NCBI GenBank assembly: GCA_963774075.1
Contig: CAVZDP010000005.1
Location: 496,001 to 560,000 of the forward strand
DNA from: JBBQNR01 sp963774075
GTDB lineage: Bacteria; Actinomycetota; Thermoleophilia; Solirubrobacterales; JBBDJG01
DNA: 64,000 bases
Direction: 5' to 3'
Shown here: positions 53,647-62,487 of the stretch, one piece after another
Position numbering within the stretch: position 1 is the first letter of the stretch
Layout: each line of letters begins with the position of its first letter
Translations under genes and position numbers: made by a program
Notes under the pieces: generated by a model
What the model saw: the letters and a program-made list of their open reading frames with translations, nothing else
Database searches by the model: none
What the model was told of the DNA's origin: nothing

Positions 53647-54564
53647 ATGCGGGTCGCAGTGGTCGACATCGGCACCAACTCGACGCGCCTGCTCGTGGCG
53701 GACGTGGCCGACGGCCGCGTCGAGGAGATCGTGCGGCGTACGACCGTGACGCGGCTCGGGGAGGGGGTGGACAGCCAGGGGCGGCTGCTCGACAGCGCCG
53801 TCGAGCGGGTACTGGCCACCTGCGCCGAGTACCGCGCCGAGATCGACCGCCACTCGCCCGAGCGCGTCGTCGCGGTGCTCACGAGCGCGGTGCGCGACGC
53901 CGACAACGGCCCGGAGCTCGAGGCCGCGCTGCGCGAGCGATTCGAGTTCGAGGCAGAAACGATCAGCGGCGAGCGTGAGGCGCGGCTCACTTTCCTCGGG
54001 GCCTCGAGCGCTCGCAGCTATCACTCTCCTCTGCTCGTGCTCGACATCGGGGGCGGCAGCACCGAGTTCGTCGTCGGCGCCGGGTCGAACTTGGTCTTCT
54101 ACGTCTCGACCCGGGCCGGCTCGGTCCGTCACACCGAGCGCAACCTCCACTCCGACCCCCCGAGCGACTTCGAGCTGGAGCGCTGCGCCGAGGAGATCCG
54201 GGCCCAGATCGAGCGCTCGATCCCCGCCGAGGTTCGGCGCAGCGTCGTGGACGGAGTCGCGGTGGCCGGAACGCCCACCTCGTTCGCAGCCATCGACCAG
54301 CGCCTCGAGCCTTACGACTCCGAGCGGGTGGACGGCTACCGGCTCACGCGCACCGCATGCGAACGAATCCTCGCGCGGCTCGGCGCGCTGCGGCTGGAGG
54401 AGCGGCGCGGAGTGCCGGGCCTACACCCCGACCGGGCGCCGACCATCGTCGCCGGGGGCATCATCCTGCTCGAGTCGATGCGCGCGTTCAGCCTCGACTC
54501 GATGGAGGTCTCCGAGCACGACATCCTCGCGGGCGCCGCCCTCCAAGCGGCCGGATCGACCTGA
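53647..54564 (+). CDS. Ppx/GppA-family exopolyphosphatase/guanosine pentaphosphatase
   Basis: This 305-residue ASKHA-fold enzyme probably hydrolyses polyphosphate or pppGpp. Landmarks are VAVVDIGTNSTRLLVAD (phosphate 1 loop), VLTSAVRDADNG, ISGEREARLTFLGA with the catalytic Glu, LVLDIGGGSTEFV (phosphate 2 loop), and VAVAGTPTSFAAID. It is the short actinobacterial Ppx form with no C-terminal HD-like domain. The ATG of MRVAVVD begins the conserved domain directly. Confidence 0.93.
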   Translation: MRVAVVDIGTNSTRLLVADVADGRVEEIVRRTTVTRLGEGVDSQGRLLDSAVERVLATCAEYRAEIDRHSPERVVAVLTSAVRDADNGPELEAALRERFEFEAETISGEREARLTFLGASSARSYHSPLLVLDIGGGSTEFVVGAGSNLVFYVSTRAGSVRHTERNLHSDPPSDFELERCAEEIRAQIERSIPAEVRRSVVDGVAVAGTPTSFAAIDQRLEPYDSERVDGYRLTRTACERILARLGALRLEERRGVPGLHPDRAPTIVAGGIILLESMRAFSLDSMEVSEHDILAGAALQAAGST

Positions 54565-54582
54565 CGCTCGCCTCTCACTCCC

Positions 54583-55095
54583 TCACGCAGCGGACGGCCG
54601 GTAGCCGCGCAGACGCCCCACCGGGGCGAGCAGCGCGAAGGCGGCCCGCAGCACGGGCTGAGGTCCGTCGAGCCGGAAGACGTCGCGGTACTCGTTCAGG
54701 AGCACGGCGAACGCGAGCGGCCCGGGCATGCCGTTGCTGCCGACCCGTCCGGAGCGATGCAGCGAGTCGATCGCGCGAAACCACTCGATGGTGCGACCAC
54801 CGGGCGTCGTCCGCCAGAGGACCCGCGCCGGCTCGCCGCCCGGATTCCACATCTGGTGAACGGCGCCGCGCGGAACGTCGAGCGTGTCCCCCACGTCGAG
54901 CGTTCGTTTCTGCCCGTTCACCTTCGACTCCAACCTCCCGGCGAGCACCTCGAAGTGTTCGTCCTGCGCCGGGTGCAGGTGCTTGGGCGGCGCCGAGCCA
55001 CCCGGCCCGTAGAGGGCCTCGACCTCCAGCGCCTCGGGAGAACTGTCGCGAACGGTCAGCGACTCGTGCGGTGTGACGGTGAGAGTTTCGGGCAC
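54583..55095 (-). CDS. Cupin-domain protein
   Basis: This 170-residue protein contains a single cupin barrel: GGSAPPKHLHPAQDEHFEVLAGRLESKVNG is motif 1, with two His and a Glu for metal binding, and LDVPRGAVHQMWNPGGEPARVLW is motif 2 with the third His. The remaining C-terminal 65 residues are helical. The role, whether sensor, isomerase or dioxygenase, is unknown. GGAGG lies before the ATG. Confidence 0.88.
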   Translation of the reverse strand: MPETLTVTPHESLTVRDSSPEALEVEALYGPGGSAPPKHLHPAQDEHFEVLAGRLESKVNGQKRTLDVGDTLDVPRGAVHQMWNPGGEPARVLWRTTPGGRTIEWFRAIDSLHRSGRVGSNGMPGPLAFAVLLNEYRDVFRLDGPQPVLRAAFALLAPVGRLRGYRPSAA

Positions 55096-55423
55096 CGGTT
55101 CCTCCTTCGAATGAGCTCAGAAGCTTGACGGCAAGCTTGCGTCGATGCGCCGAAGTTCGTTAATAGCCGCAGTTTGGGGCCAAAAAATCGGCCCTCTGGA
55201 TTTGCCGTCGTCCGGCCCGTAGATAATCCCCGCCGGAATCGCGGCCCGGGTCTCCTTGGTCGAGGGTTCCAGCACATAGGCTCGGGCGACTAGCCGGACG
55301 TCATCGGCGCCTCCCGCCGCTCGAGTCGCTACAGGCCCCTCTGGCACGTACCCCTGCCCGTCCCGTAGGGGCCAAGTGGAAGCGGCGGTCGGCCCCACCT
55401 GCCGGCCGCCGTTTCGTTTCTCC
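55096..55423. other. Intergenic stretch, one weak minus-strand frame
   Basis: A minus-strand frame (55,117-55,398, 93 codons) contains ETRAAIPAGIIYGPDDG, but its codon use is less GC-rich in third positions than that of real genes here and I recognise no family. I see no other structure. It may hold the promoter of the cupin gene. Confidence 0.35.
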
Positions 55424-56764
55424 TCAGAGCTGGAGATGTCCGTTCCGCACGGCGTACAGCTGCCACTCGCCCGGAACCCCCTTGAGCGAATGTGTGCCCC
55501 GCTCGGAGAACTCGATCCCCGAACCGGCCACGAGGTCGGTGACCGTGCGCGAGACGAGCACCTCGCCGGCGCCGGCAGCCGCCCCCACCCGCGCTCCGAT
55601 GTTGACGGCGATCCCGCCGATGTCCTCGCCGATCACCTCGACCTCCCCGGTGTGTAGCCCGGCCCTGATCTCGACTCCGAGAGCGCGCACGGCATCGCGC
55701 GCCGAAGAGGCGCAGGCGATCCCCCGCGCCGGCCCGTCGAAGGTTGCGAGAAACCCGTCTCCCATCGTCTTCACCTCGCGACCGCGGTAGCGGTCGAGCT
55801 GCGTCCTCATCAATGCATCGTGTCGTTCGAGCAGCTCACGCCAGCTCCGGTCCCCCATGTCCGCAGCGCGCGAGGTGGAGTCGACGATGTCGGTGAACAT
55901 CACCGTCGCGAGCATGCGATCTGGCTCGCGCTGCGAGCGCGTGCCCGTCAGGAACTCCTCGATCTCGTCCACGATCTCCTCCGGGCGCTCGAGTGGCAGG
56001 TGATCGTCGCCCGCGAGCTCGACGAACCTCGCCCCTTCGATTGCCTCGGCGATCATCCGGCCCTGGGCGAGCGGCACCATGCGGTCGCCGGTCCGGTGCA
56101 GGACCAGCGTCGGGACCTTGATCGCCCCGAGCACCGGGCGAACGTCGATCTTCGCGTACAGGCGAATCACCGCCTCCACCCCGCCGGGGCTTGTACCGAC
56201 GCGAAGGAGCTTCGCCCACCACTGCTGCACAGCCTCGTCGTCTGCCATGCTCGGCGCCCAGAGATTGAGCGCCACCGGACCTCCCCAGTCGCGCCGTGCG
56301 AATTCGATGAAGCGCTCGAACTGCTCCGGCTCGAACCCGGATGGGTTGTCGGGCGCCTTCAGGATCCTCGCCCAGGTGCCGTAGAGGATCAGGTGGGAGA
56401 CGAGGTCGGGGTGAGTCGCTGCGAGCAGCATGCTCATCGGCCCGCCCTCCGAGATGCCGTAGACCGCCGCCCGTTTGGATCCGACCGCGGCGAGCACCGC
56501 GCGGGCGTCCTGCGCCGACTGCTCGAGAGTGGGCGGGCTCCCGGGACGGTCCGACAGCCCCTGGCCGCGCTTGTCGAACATGATCAGCCGGGAGAAGGAG
56601 GCGAGACGCCCGAAGTAGGCGCGCGCAGCGGGCGCTTCCCAGAGCACCTCGAGGTGCGAGACGAAGCCCGGCAGGGCCAGCAGGTCGAACGGTCCGTCGC
56701 CGTGGACGGCGTAGGCGATGCTCGCGCCGTCGCTGTCGACGTAGCGGATGTCCGGTGTGCTCAC
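55424..56764 (-). CDS. Alpha/beta-hydrolase fused to a class III adenylate/guanylate cyclase domain (second copy)
   Basis: This 446-residue paralogue of the protein at 16,084-17,391 has the same architecture. The hydrolase part shows DKRGQGLSDR, YGISEGGPMSMLLAA and GDDHLPLER. The cyclase part shows FTDIVDSTSRAADMGDRSW, TMGDGFLATFDGPARG and NIGARVGAAAGAGEVLVSRTV, with both metal aspartates. Conservation is high in the cyclase part and lower in the hydrolase part, which suggests different inputs to the same output. The start is GTG. A cAMP-producing sensor role is inferred. Confidence 0.92.
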   Translation of the reverse strand: MSTPDIRYVDSDGASIAYAVHGDGPFDLLALPGFVSHLEVLWEAPAARAYFGRLASFSRLIMFDKRGQGLSDRPGSPPTLEQSAQDARAVLAAVGSKRAAVYGISEGGPMSMLLAATHPDLVSHLILYGTWARILKAPDNPSGFEPEQFERFIEFARRDWGGPVALNLWAPSMADDEAVQQWWAKLLRVGTSPGGVEAVIRLYAKIDVRPVLGAIKVPTLVLHRTGDRMVPLAQGRMIAEAIEGARFVELAGDDHLPLERPEEIVDEIEEFLTGTRSQREPDRMLATVMFTDIVDSTSRAADMGDRSWRELLERHDALMRTQLDRYRGREVKTMGDGFLATFDGPARGIACASSARDAVRALGVEIRAGLHTGEVEVIGEDIGGIAVNIGARVGAAAGAGEVLVSRTVTDLVAGSGIEFSERGTHSLKGVPGEWQLYAVRNGHLQL

Positions 56765-56846
56765 GCGTACCTCACTCCGAGGACAGGGATCAGTGCCTCC
56801 GGCGTTGCCGTCGCCATGTCCGAGACGATAGCCGCGCGTCGCGCGG

Positions 56847-58535
56847 TCAGGCGAGGTTGGCGCTGCGCGGGTAGATCACCGTCGGGTCGGTGAGCACGTT
56901 CACGCAGGCCGGCTTGCCCGACGCGAACGCGCGGTCGAGCGCGGGGCGCAGCTGATCCGGGCGCTCGACCAGCTCGCCGTGGCCGCCCAGGGCCTCGACG
57001 ATGAGGTCGTAGCGCGTCGCGGGGCGCAGCTCCGCAGCGACCGAGTACCCGTAGAGGAACTCCATCGGGTGCTTCTCGAGTGCCCAGATGCCGTTGTTGC
57101 CGATGACGGCCACCACGGGCAGGCCGTGGCGGGCCATCGTGTCGAACTCCATGCCGGAGAAGCCGAACGCGCCGTCGCCGAGCAGGAGGCAGACCTGCCG
57201 ATCGGGACGGGCGACCTTTGCCGCGATTGCGTACCCCGGGCCGGCGCCGAGACACCCAAACGGCCCCGGGTCGAGCCAGCAGCCGGGCTCGTAGGTCTCG
57301 ACCACGCGGCCGGCGTAGGAGACGAAGTCGCCGCCGTCACCGATCACGATCGCGTTTCGATCGAGCACCTCTCTCAACTCTCTGTATATCCGCAGCGGGT
57401 GCAGAGGGGCGCGGTCGTCGCCGAGCTCGGCCTCCTCCTTGGCGCGCTTCTGCTGCTCGGTCTGGCGCAGTGAGTCGCGCCACGCCTTCGTCTGGTCGGG
57501 CGAGCAGCCGGCAGCGAGGGCGGCCTCGCGCAAACCCGTGAGCGTCGCGGGCAGTCCGCCGTAGAGCTCGCCCGCAAGCTCTCGCGGCGCGTCTCGCTCG
57601 GGCTCGGCGGCGTCGATCTGGACCAGCCTCGTCTCTTCCCCGAAAGAGCCGCCGAAGCCAAGCCGGAAGTCCATCGGGACTCCGATGACGAGGGCCAGAT
57701 CGGCTCCCTTCAGGGCCGCCCCTCGCGCCCGTGAGAAGTAGTTCGGGTGGTCCGCCGGCATGCACCCGCGAGCGAGCCCGTTGACGAAGACCGGGATGCC
57801 CAGCGACTCCGAGAGCTCGCGCAGCGCCGTCTCGCCGTGGCCCCAGTAGAGGTCGGTGCCGGCCATGATCACGGGGCGCTCCGAGTCGGCGAGCAGGCCG
57901 GCGACGCGCTCGATCGCATCCGCGGAGGCGCCGGGGAGGTCGGCGGGGCTAGGAATCTCGCGCATCTCCTCGGGCTCGTCGGCTTCCATGAACACCACGT
58001 CGAGGGGCAGGTCGAGGAAGGACGGACCCGTCGGGGGGCGAAGCGACGCGGCGAGCGCCTCGTCGATCAGGCCCGGGATCTCCCCGGTCTCGAAGGCTGT
58101 CTGCGCGCTGCGCGTCAGCGGCCGCACGAACGGGACGTGGTCGATCTCCTGAAGCGAGCCCTGGCCCCAGCGCATCTGCGGCGCGCGCCCGCCGAGCGCG
58201 AGCATCGGCGAGTTGTTTTTGTGCGCGGAGGCGATCGCGCTCATACCGTTCGTCACGCCCGGGCCGGCCGTGAGCGCGCATATGCCCACCTCGCGCGTCA
58301 CCTTCGACCAGCCTTCCGCCGCGAACGCAGCGGCCGACTCGTGGCGTGTGTCGACGAGGTCGATCCCCTCCGTGCGGCAGCCGTCGTAGAGAGAGAAGAG
58401 GTGCCCGCCCGAAAGGGTGAAGAGCTTGGTGACGCCGCGCCGCTTGAGCCGTCGCGCCGCGAGCAGCCCGCCGTGCGGCTGCCTCTGCTCTTCCGCCTCC
58501 GCTCCCGCGGCCTGGGTCTCGTCCCGCGTCGCCAT
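56847..58535 (-). CDS. Thiamine-diphosphate-dependent enzyme (acetolactate synthase / 2-hydroxyacyl-CoA lyase-like)
   Basis: This 562-residue ThDP enzyme has the three-domain layout of the family. The catalytic Glu lies in DTRHESAAAFAAEGW, and the ThDP/Mg site is GDGAFGFSGMEFDTMARHGLPVVAVIGNN (GDG to NN). WLDPGPFGCLGAGPGYAIAAK resembles 2-hydroxyacyl-CoA lyases and oxalyl-CoA decarboxylases more than true acetolactate synthases. I start at the ATG of MATRDET, divergent from mobA with 18 bp between start codons. The reaction remains unclear without a neighbour that fixes it. Confidence 0.88.
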   Translation of the reverse strand: MATRDETQAAGAEAEEQRQPHGGLLAARRLKRRGVTKLFTLSGGHLFSLYDGCRTEGIDLVDTRHESAAAFAAEGWSKVTREVGICALTAGPGVTNGMSAIASAHKNNSPMLALGGRAPQMRWGQGSLQEIDHVPFVRPLTRSAQTAFETGEIPGLIDEALAASLRPPTGPSFLDLPLDVVFMEADEPEEMREIPSPADLPGASADAIERVAGLLADSERPVIMAGTDLYWGHGETALRELSESLGIPVFVNGLARGCMPADHPNYFSRARGAALKGADLALVIGVPMDFRLGFGGSFGEETRLVQIDAAEPERDAPRELAGELYGGLPATLTGLREAALAAGCSPDQTKAWRDSLRQTEQQKRAKEEAELGDDRAPLHPLRIYRELREVLDRNAIVIGDGGDFVSYAGRVVETYEPGCWLDPGPFGCLGAGPGYAIAAKVARPDRQVCLLLGDGAFGFSGMEFDTMARHGLPVVAVIGNNGIWALEKHPMEFLYGYSVAAELRPATRYDLIVEALGGHGELVERPDQLRPALDRAFASGKPACVNVLTDPTVIYPRSANLA

Positions 58536-58553
58536 CCGCGCAACACTACCCCA

Positions 58554-59147
58554 ATGGCGCCGCCTGTTGGGGACGCGATTGGAGCCGTCCTGGCGGGCGG
58601 CGCAGGCAATCGAATGGGCACGTCCAAGGCGACGATCGAGCTCGCCGGAAGGCCGCTGGTCCAGTATCCGCTCGCCGCGCTCGCGCGCGCAGGGCTCCCG
58701 GCGGTGGTCGTCGCCAAGGCGGACAGCGCGCTGCCGCCGATCGAGGCGCCCGTCTGGCTCGAGCCGGAAGAGCCGCGCCACCCTCTCGCCGGCATCCTCG
58801 CCGCGCTCGAGCGCGCGAACGGCCCCGTGGTCGTGGTCGGGTGCGACATGCCCTTCGTGGCTCCGGAGCTCCTGGCTTACCTCGCCACGCTCGCCGTTCC
58901 GGTCGCCCTGCCTGCCGCCGGCGGCCGCCTGCATCCGCTGCTTGCGCGCTACGAGCCGTCGCTCGCCGAAAGCCTCGAAGCGGCGCTCGGCGAGCGCTCC
59001 TCCTTGCACGCGGCGGTGACGAGCCTCGACCCGGTCCTGATCGACGAGGGCGAGCTCGAGCGCTTCGGGGAGCCCGAGCGGCTGCTCTTCAACGTCAACA
59101 CCCCGGCCGACCTGCGCCGGGCCGAGGCGCTGCTCGCCCGGGGTTAG
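58554..59147 (+). CDS. mobA: Molybdenum cofactor guanylyltransferase
   Basis: This 197-residue nucleotidyltransferase would attach GMP to molybdopterin. The N-terminal signature AIGAVLAGGAGNRMGTSKATIELAGRPL is diagnostic, and VVVVGCDMPFVAPELL carries the metal Asp. LPAAGGRLHPLLARYEP and the ending FNVNTPADLRRAEALL also fit. No ribosome site is obvious, and the short spacer to the divergent ThDP gene suggests a leaderless mRNA. Its stop overlaps the fatty-acid hydroxylase-like gene's end by four bases. Confidence 0.92.
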   Translation: MAPPVGDAIGAVLAGGAGNRMGTSKATIELAGRPLVQYPLAALARAGLPAVVVAKADSALPPIEAPVWLEPEEPRHPLAGILAALERANGPVVVVGCDMPFVAPELLAYLATLAVPVALPAAGGRLHPLLARYEPSLAESLEAALGERSSLHAAVTSLDPVLIDEGELERFGEPERLLFNVNTPADLRRAEALLARG

Positions 59148-59788
59148 TTCGGCCTGCGCCGAAGGCGAGGGAAGGTCTGGAACACCTTGTCCCAGAGCGG
59201 CGAGGTGACGCCGAAGCCCCGGCTCGACTGCTGGAAGTGGTGACGGTAGTGGTAGCGGCGCAGCGCCAGGCTGAGCCTGTTCGTCGAGCGGTGGTGGTGC
59301 AGGTGGTAGTGCGTCATGTCGTACACGAGGTAGCCGAGCAGAAAACCGGCAAAGAAGGGCAGCGACCAGGCGGGCCCGAGCAGCGCGCGAAAGCCGATGA
59401 AGACGAGGATGGCGAGCGGCACGCTCACCGAGGGCGGCATCACGAGCCGCATCGGGTCGTGCGGGTAGTCGTGGTGCACGCCGTGGATGATGAAGTGCAG
59501 CTTGCGCCCCCAGCCCGTGTCCGGCTGGAAGTGGAAGACGAACCGGTGCAGCAGGTACTCGGCCAGCGTCCAGGCGGCGAGGCCAAGCGCGAACCCGCCG
59601 GCCACCGATCCCACGGCGAGGCCTTCGTGACCGACCGCGCGCACGAGGCAGAAGACCATCACGGGCACGTAGATCAGGGGTGGCACGACCGGATGCACCC
59701 GCGACGCCAGCTCCAGCAACGGATTCTGGAACATGCGGGGCGAGAGCTCCTGCGGCGCCCTCAGCTCTGTCGCCGTTGGAGTGCTCAT
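59144..59788 (-). CDS. Fatty-acid hydroxylase / sterol desaturase-type membrane di-iron protein
   Basis: This 214-residue membrane protein has three to four hydrophobic segments and the histidine boxes of the superfamily: HRFVFH, HFIIHGVHHDYPHD, THYHLHHH and HYRHHF. This order and spacing match 2-hydroxylases of fatty acids, so it probably hydroxylates lipids with a di-iron centre. The ATG of MSTPTA is used. It is convergent with mobA. Confidence 0.9.
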   Translation of the reverse strand: MSTPTATELRAPQELSPRMFQNPLLELASRVHPVVPPLIYVPVMVFCLVRAVGHEGLAVGSVAGGFALGLAAWTLAEYLLHRFVFHFQPDTGWGRKLHFIIHGVHHDYPHDPMRLVMPPSVSVPLAILVFIGFRALLGPAWSLPFFAGFLLGYLVYDMTHYHLHHHRSTNRLSLALRRYHYRHHFQQSSRGFGVTSPLWDKVFQTFPRLRRRPN

Positions 59789-59853
59789 CGGAAGCCTCAT
59801 TCTAGTCGAGGCCGCACCGGTTCCAAAGTGGCCGTGGTTAGGATGAACGCCCT

Positions 59854-60246
59854 GTGGCGGAGCGCTCTAGACGGCGGGTCATGCGCCGGGGGTCGATCCC
59901 CCTCGTCGTCCACGGCGTGCTCGAGTACGCGCTCGGGGCGCTCTCGATCCTCGCGCCGATCTTCTTCTCGTTCGACTCGGATGGCGCCACGGTCATCTGC
60001 GTTGTCATCGGCACCGGAATCCTCGTCGTCGGGATACTGACTCAGGCGCCGACCGGGATCGTCGCCAGCCTGCCGCTCGATTCCCACATAGTGCTCGACT
60101 ACGTGATCTCGCTCGTGCTGATCGTGACGCCGTTCGTGCTCGGCTTCACGGACGACGAGGCCGCTCTGGCCTACTTCCTGATCGCGGGCGTCGCGTACCT
60201 GCTGATGACCATCATGACCCGCTACCGCCAGCCCGAAGCTGGCTGA
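59854..60246 (+). CDS. SPW-repeat-like small membrane protein
   Basis: This 130-residue protein has four hydrophobic helices (IPLVVHGVLEYALGALSILAPIFF, GATVICVVIGTGILVVGILTQ, SHIVLDYVISLVLIVTPFVLGF, AYFLIAGVAYLLMTIMTRY). ALSILAPIFF and LVLIVTPFVLGF look like degenerate SPW repeats. The start is GTG; an internal ATG at 59,881 is equally possible. Function unknown. Confidence 0.75.
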   Translation: MAERSRRRVMRRGSIPLVVHGVLEYALGALSILAPIFFSFDSDGATVICVVIGTGILVVGILTQAPTGIVASLPLDSHIVLDYVISLVLIVTPFVLGFTDDEAALAYFLIAGVAYLLMTIMTRYRQPEAG

Positions 60247-60261
60247 GGGACGGTCGCCGGC

Positions 60262-60959
60262 GTGAGCGAGCGCCGCACCGACGACCAGCGGATCGCCCGC
60301 GGCCTTGCGCTCAGCTCGCGCGCCGGAATGAGCTGCTCTCGCGCGGGGAGCGCCCGCTCGGCTGGAAGATCGCGTTGAACGTCGAGGCGGTGCAGGAGCG
60401 GCTCGGAATCTCGGCGCCGGTGATCGGCTCGCTCACCACTGCGAGCGAGGTCGAGCCCGGCGCGCCTCACGCTCTCACCGGGGCGACGCGGCCGGGGGTC
60501 GAGCCCGAGGTCGCGATCGTGCTCTCTCGCGACGTCTCCGGCGGCGGCCTGGACGAGGCGCGCACCGCGATCGGCGCACTCGCGCCGGCGATCGAGGTCG
60601 TTGACGTGGACCTTCCGTTCGACGACCTCGAGTCGATCCTGGCCGCCAACGTCTTTCATCGCGCGGTGGTTCTCGGCGCTGAGCGTCCACCAGGGGATCT
60701 CGCGCCGGGGCAAGCCATGGTCACTCGCGGAGGGGGCGAGCAGGCCAGCGGAGACCTGCCGTCGGAAAACGAGCTCGCGGTGACGGTTCGACTCGTCGCC
60801 GACCTGCTCGCCGAGGCCGGCGAGGTGCTGCGGGCGGGCGAGGTGATCATCGCCGGCTCGCTGACCCCGATCGTGTGGGTCGAGCCGGGCGACCAGGTCA
60901 AAGCCCGCATCGGAGCCCTCGGAGAAGTCGAGATCCATTTCGGACCCGGCGAAGGCTAG
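60262..60959 (+). pseudogene. Frameshifted fumarylacetoacetate-hydrolase-family / 2-keto-4-pentenoate hydratase gene
   Basis: From a GTG the first frame reads RRTDDQRIARGLAL as in hydratase N-termini, then derails and stops near 60,377. One frame over, QLARRNELLSRGERPLGWKIALNVEAVQERLG continues the family sequence, and the rest (PEVAIVLSRDVSG, ILAANVFHRAVVLG, AGSLTPIVWVEPGDQV) runs to the stop. A single-base deletion near 60,312 explains the break. The product would otherwise be a complete 230-residue hydratase acting on a 2-oxo-acid. Confidence 0.75.
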
Positions 60960-60991
60960 AGTGCGGATACCAGCTACAGGAGGAGGACAAC

Positions 60992-62275
60992 GTGGCGAAG
61001 GAAAGCGACGAGCCAGCGGTGGAAGAGAAGGAGGAGACGGCCTCGACGAGCACGGAGGCCAAGCCGAAGGGTCGGCGCTTCCGGCGTTCCGATGGCGATC
61101 CGGCCGGCGTGGCCAGCACCTATTTCAGTGCTGTGGGCGACCGCGATCTCGACGCCATGGCCGCCTGCTGGGCGCCGGGCGGCATCGACCACGTCATCCC
61201 GATCGGGGAGCTGGACGTCCCCGACGGCATGCGCGCGTTCTTCGGTGAGCTGTTCGCGGCGATCCCCGACTCGCGGCTCGAAGTGCTCGATCTCGTCGCC
61301 GACGACGACAAGGTCGCGGTGCGCTGGCGGATGACCGGGACGTTTTGCGGCGGTCCCTTCCAGGGGATAGCCGCGACCGGAGCGCGCCTGGCACTCGAGG
61401 GCATCGACCTGCTGACGGTCGAGGGCGGCCTCATCCACCGCAACGAGGCCTACTACGACGGCACGCAGTTCGCCCGCCAGGTCGGCCTGCTGCCGGCTCG
61501 CGACAGCGCCGCCGAGCGCGGCATGACGCGCGCCTTCAACCTGCGCACGCGGGTGTCGGGGTCCGGGCGGGCGAAGCTGGAAGCCGTGGCCGACGGCGTG
61601 TGGCTGATCCGCGGCGGCTTCCCCCTGAAGACGATGAACGTCTATCTCCTCGATGACGACGGTGACATCACCGTGTTCGACGCGGGTATCCGGGCGATGT
61701 CGAAATCCGTTGCGACCGCGGCCGCGACGCTCGGCAACCTGAAGCAGGTCGTCCTGGGCCACAGCCACGCCGACCACCGGGGAACCGCGCCGAGCCTCGG
61801 CGTTCCGGTGCTCTGCCACCCCGACGAGGTGGCCGACGCCGAGAGCGACGGCGGCACCCACTACATGGACTTCTCCCGGTTCGAGCGCTTCTTCGCGCGA
61901 GCGACCATGCCGCGTCTCCTCAAGCTCTGGGACGGCGGGCCGGTGAAGATTGCCGGCACCGTCAAGGAGGGAGATGAGGTCGCCGGGTTCGAGGTCGTGC
62001 ACCTGCCGGGCCACGCTCCGGGGTTGATCGCGCTGTGGCGCAAGTCAGATCGGCTGGCGCTCGCGACCGACGCGTTCTACACGCTCGACCCCCAGACCGG
62101 GCGCTTCGGCCCGCCGAGGGTGCCGCACCGGGCGATCAACAAGGACACGGAGCTCGCGCGCCAGAGCATCCGCAAGCTCGCCGACCTCGAGCCTGCGGCC
62201 GCCTGGGCCGGGCATGCGAACCCTCTGACGGGTGACGTCGCGACCCAGCTCCGTCAGGCGGCCGACACCACCTGA
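60992..62275 (+). CDS. Fusion of an NTF2/SnoaL-like domain and an MBL-fold hydrolase
   Basis: This 427-residue protein has a charged, disordered N-terminus (to about 35), a SnoaL-like domain (GVASTYFSAVGDRDLDAMAACWAPGGIDHVIPIGEL, RLEVLDLVADDDKVAVRWRMTGTF; to about 160) and a metallo-beta-lactamase domain (VWLIRGGFPLKTMNVYLLDD, LGHSHADHRGTAP with HxHxDH, HLPGHAPG, LATDAFYT, WAGHANPL), which has the complete metal site. The GTG has AGGAGGAGG seven bases upstream. The combination is rare; the first domain may bind the substrate that the second hydrolyses. Confidence 0.88.
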   Translation: MAKESDEPAVEEKEETASTSTEAKPKGRRFRRSDGDPAGVASTYFSAVGDRDLDAMAACWAPGGIDHVIPIGELDVPDGMRAFFGELFAAIPDSRLEVLDLVADDDKVAVRWRMTGTFCGGPFQGIAATGARLALEGIDLLTVEGGLIHRNEAYYDGTQFARQVGLLPARDSAAERGMTRAFNLRTRVSGSGRAKLEAVADGVWLIRGGFPLKTMNVYLLDDDGDITVFDAGIRAMSKSVATAAATLGNLKQVVLGHSHADHRGTAPSLGVPVLCHPDEVADAESDGGTHYMDFSRFERFFARATMPRLLKLWDGGPVKIAGTVKEGDEVAGFEVVHLPGHAPGLIALWRKSDRLALATDAFYTLDPQTGRFGPPRVPHRAINKDTELARQSIRKLADLEPAAAWAGHANPLTGDVATQLRQAADTT

Positions 62276-62277
62276 CG

Positions 62278-62487
62278 ATGCCCACCGTCGTCAGCTTCGC
62301 CGGAGCGAAACCGGTCCGCGTCGCAGAGACGCAGGACCAGGTCCTCGAGGCCTTCACGAAGTCAGATGGAGCGCCCTTCCCGCTGGAGCTGCTGAGCGGA
62401 GGGCGCGTCTACGTCAACCCGGCGGCGGTCGTTTCCTGGCACACCGCCGACGAGACGATCAGCCCCGGACGGCTGGACCCGAACTAG
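62278..62487 (+). CDS. Hypothetical 69-residue protein
   Basis: This small protein (VSFAGAKPVRVAETQDQVLEAF, LELLSGGRVYVNPAAVVSWHTADE) follows the fusion gene by two bases on the same strand and is probably co-transcribed. The strand-rich pattern with SGGRVYVNPAAVVSW resembles small LytTR- or DUF3107-like domains, but I cannot assign it. It overlaps the convergent HD-GYP gene by 29 bases. Confidence 0.65.
   Translation: MPTVVSFAGAKPVRVAETQDQVLEAFTKSDGAPFPLELLSGGRVYVNPAAVVSWHTADETISPGRLDPN

Noticed and set aside
55117..55398. A 93-codon minus-strand frame
   Set aside because: Weak third-position GC bias and no recognisable family; left as uncertain intergenic DNA.
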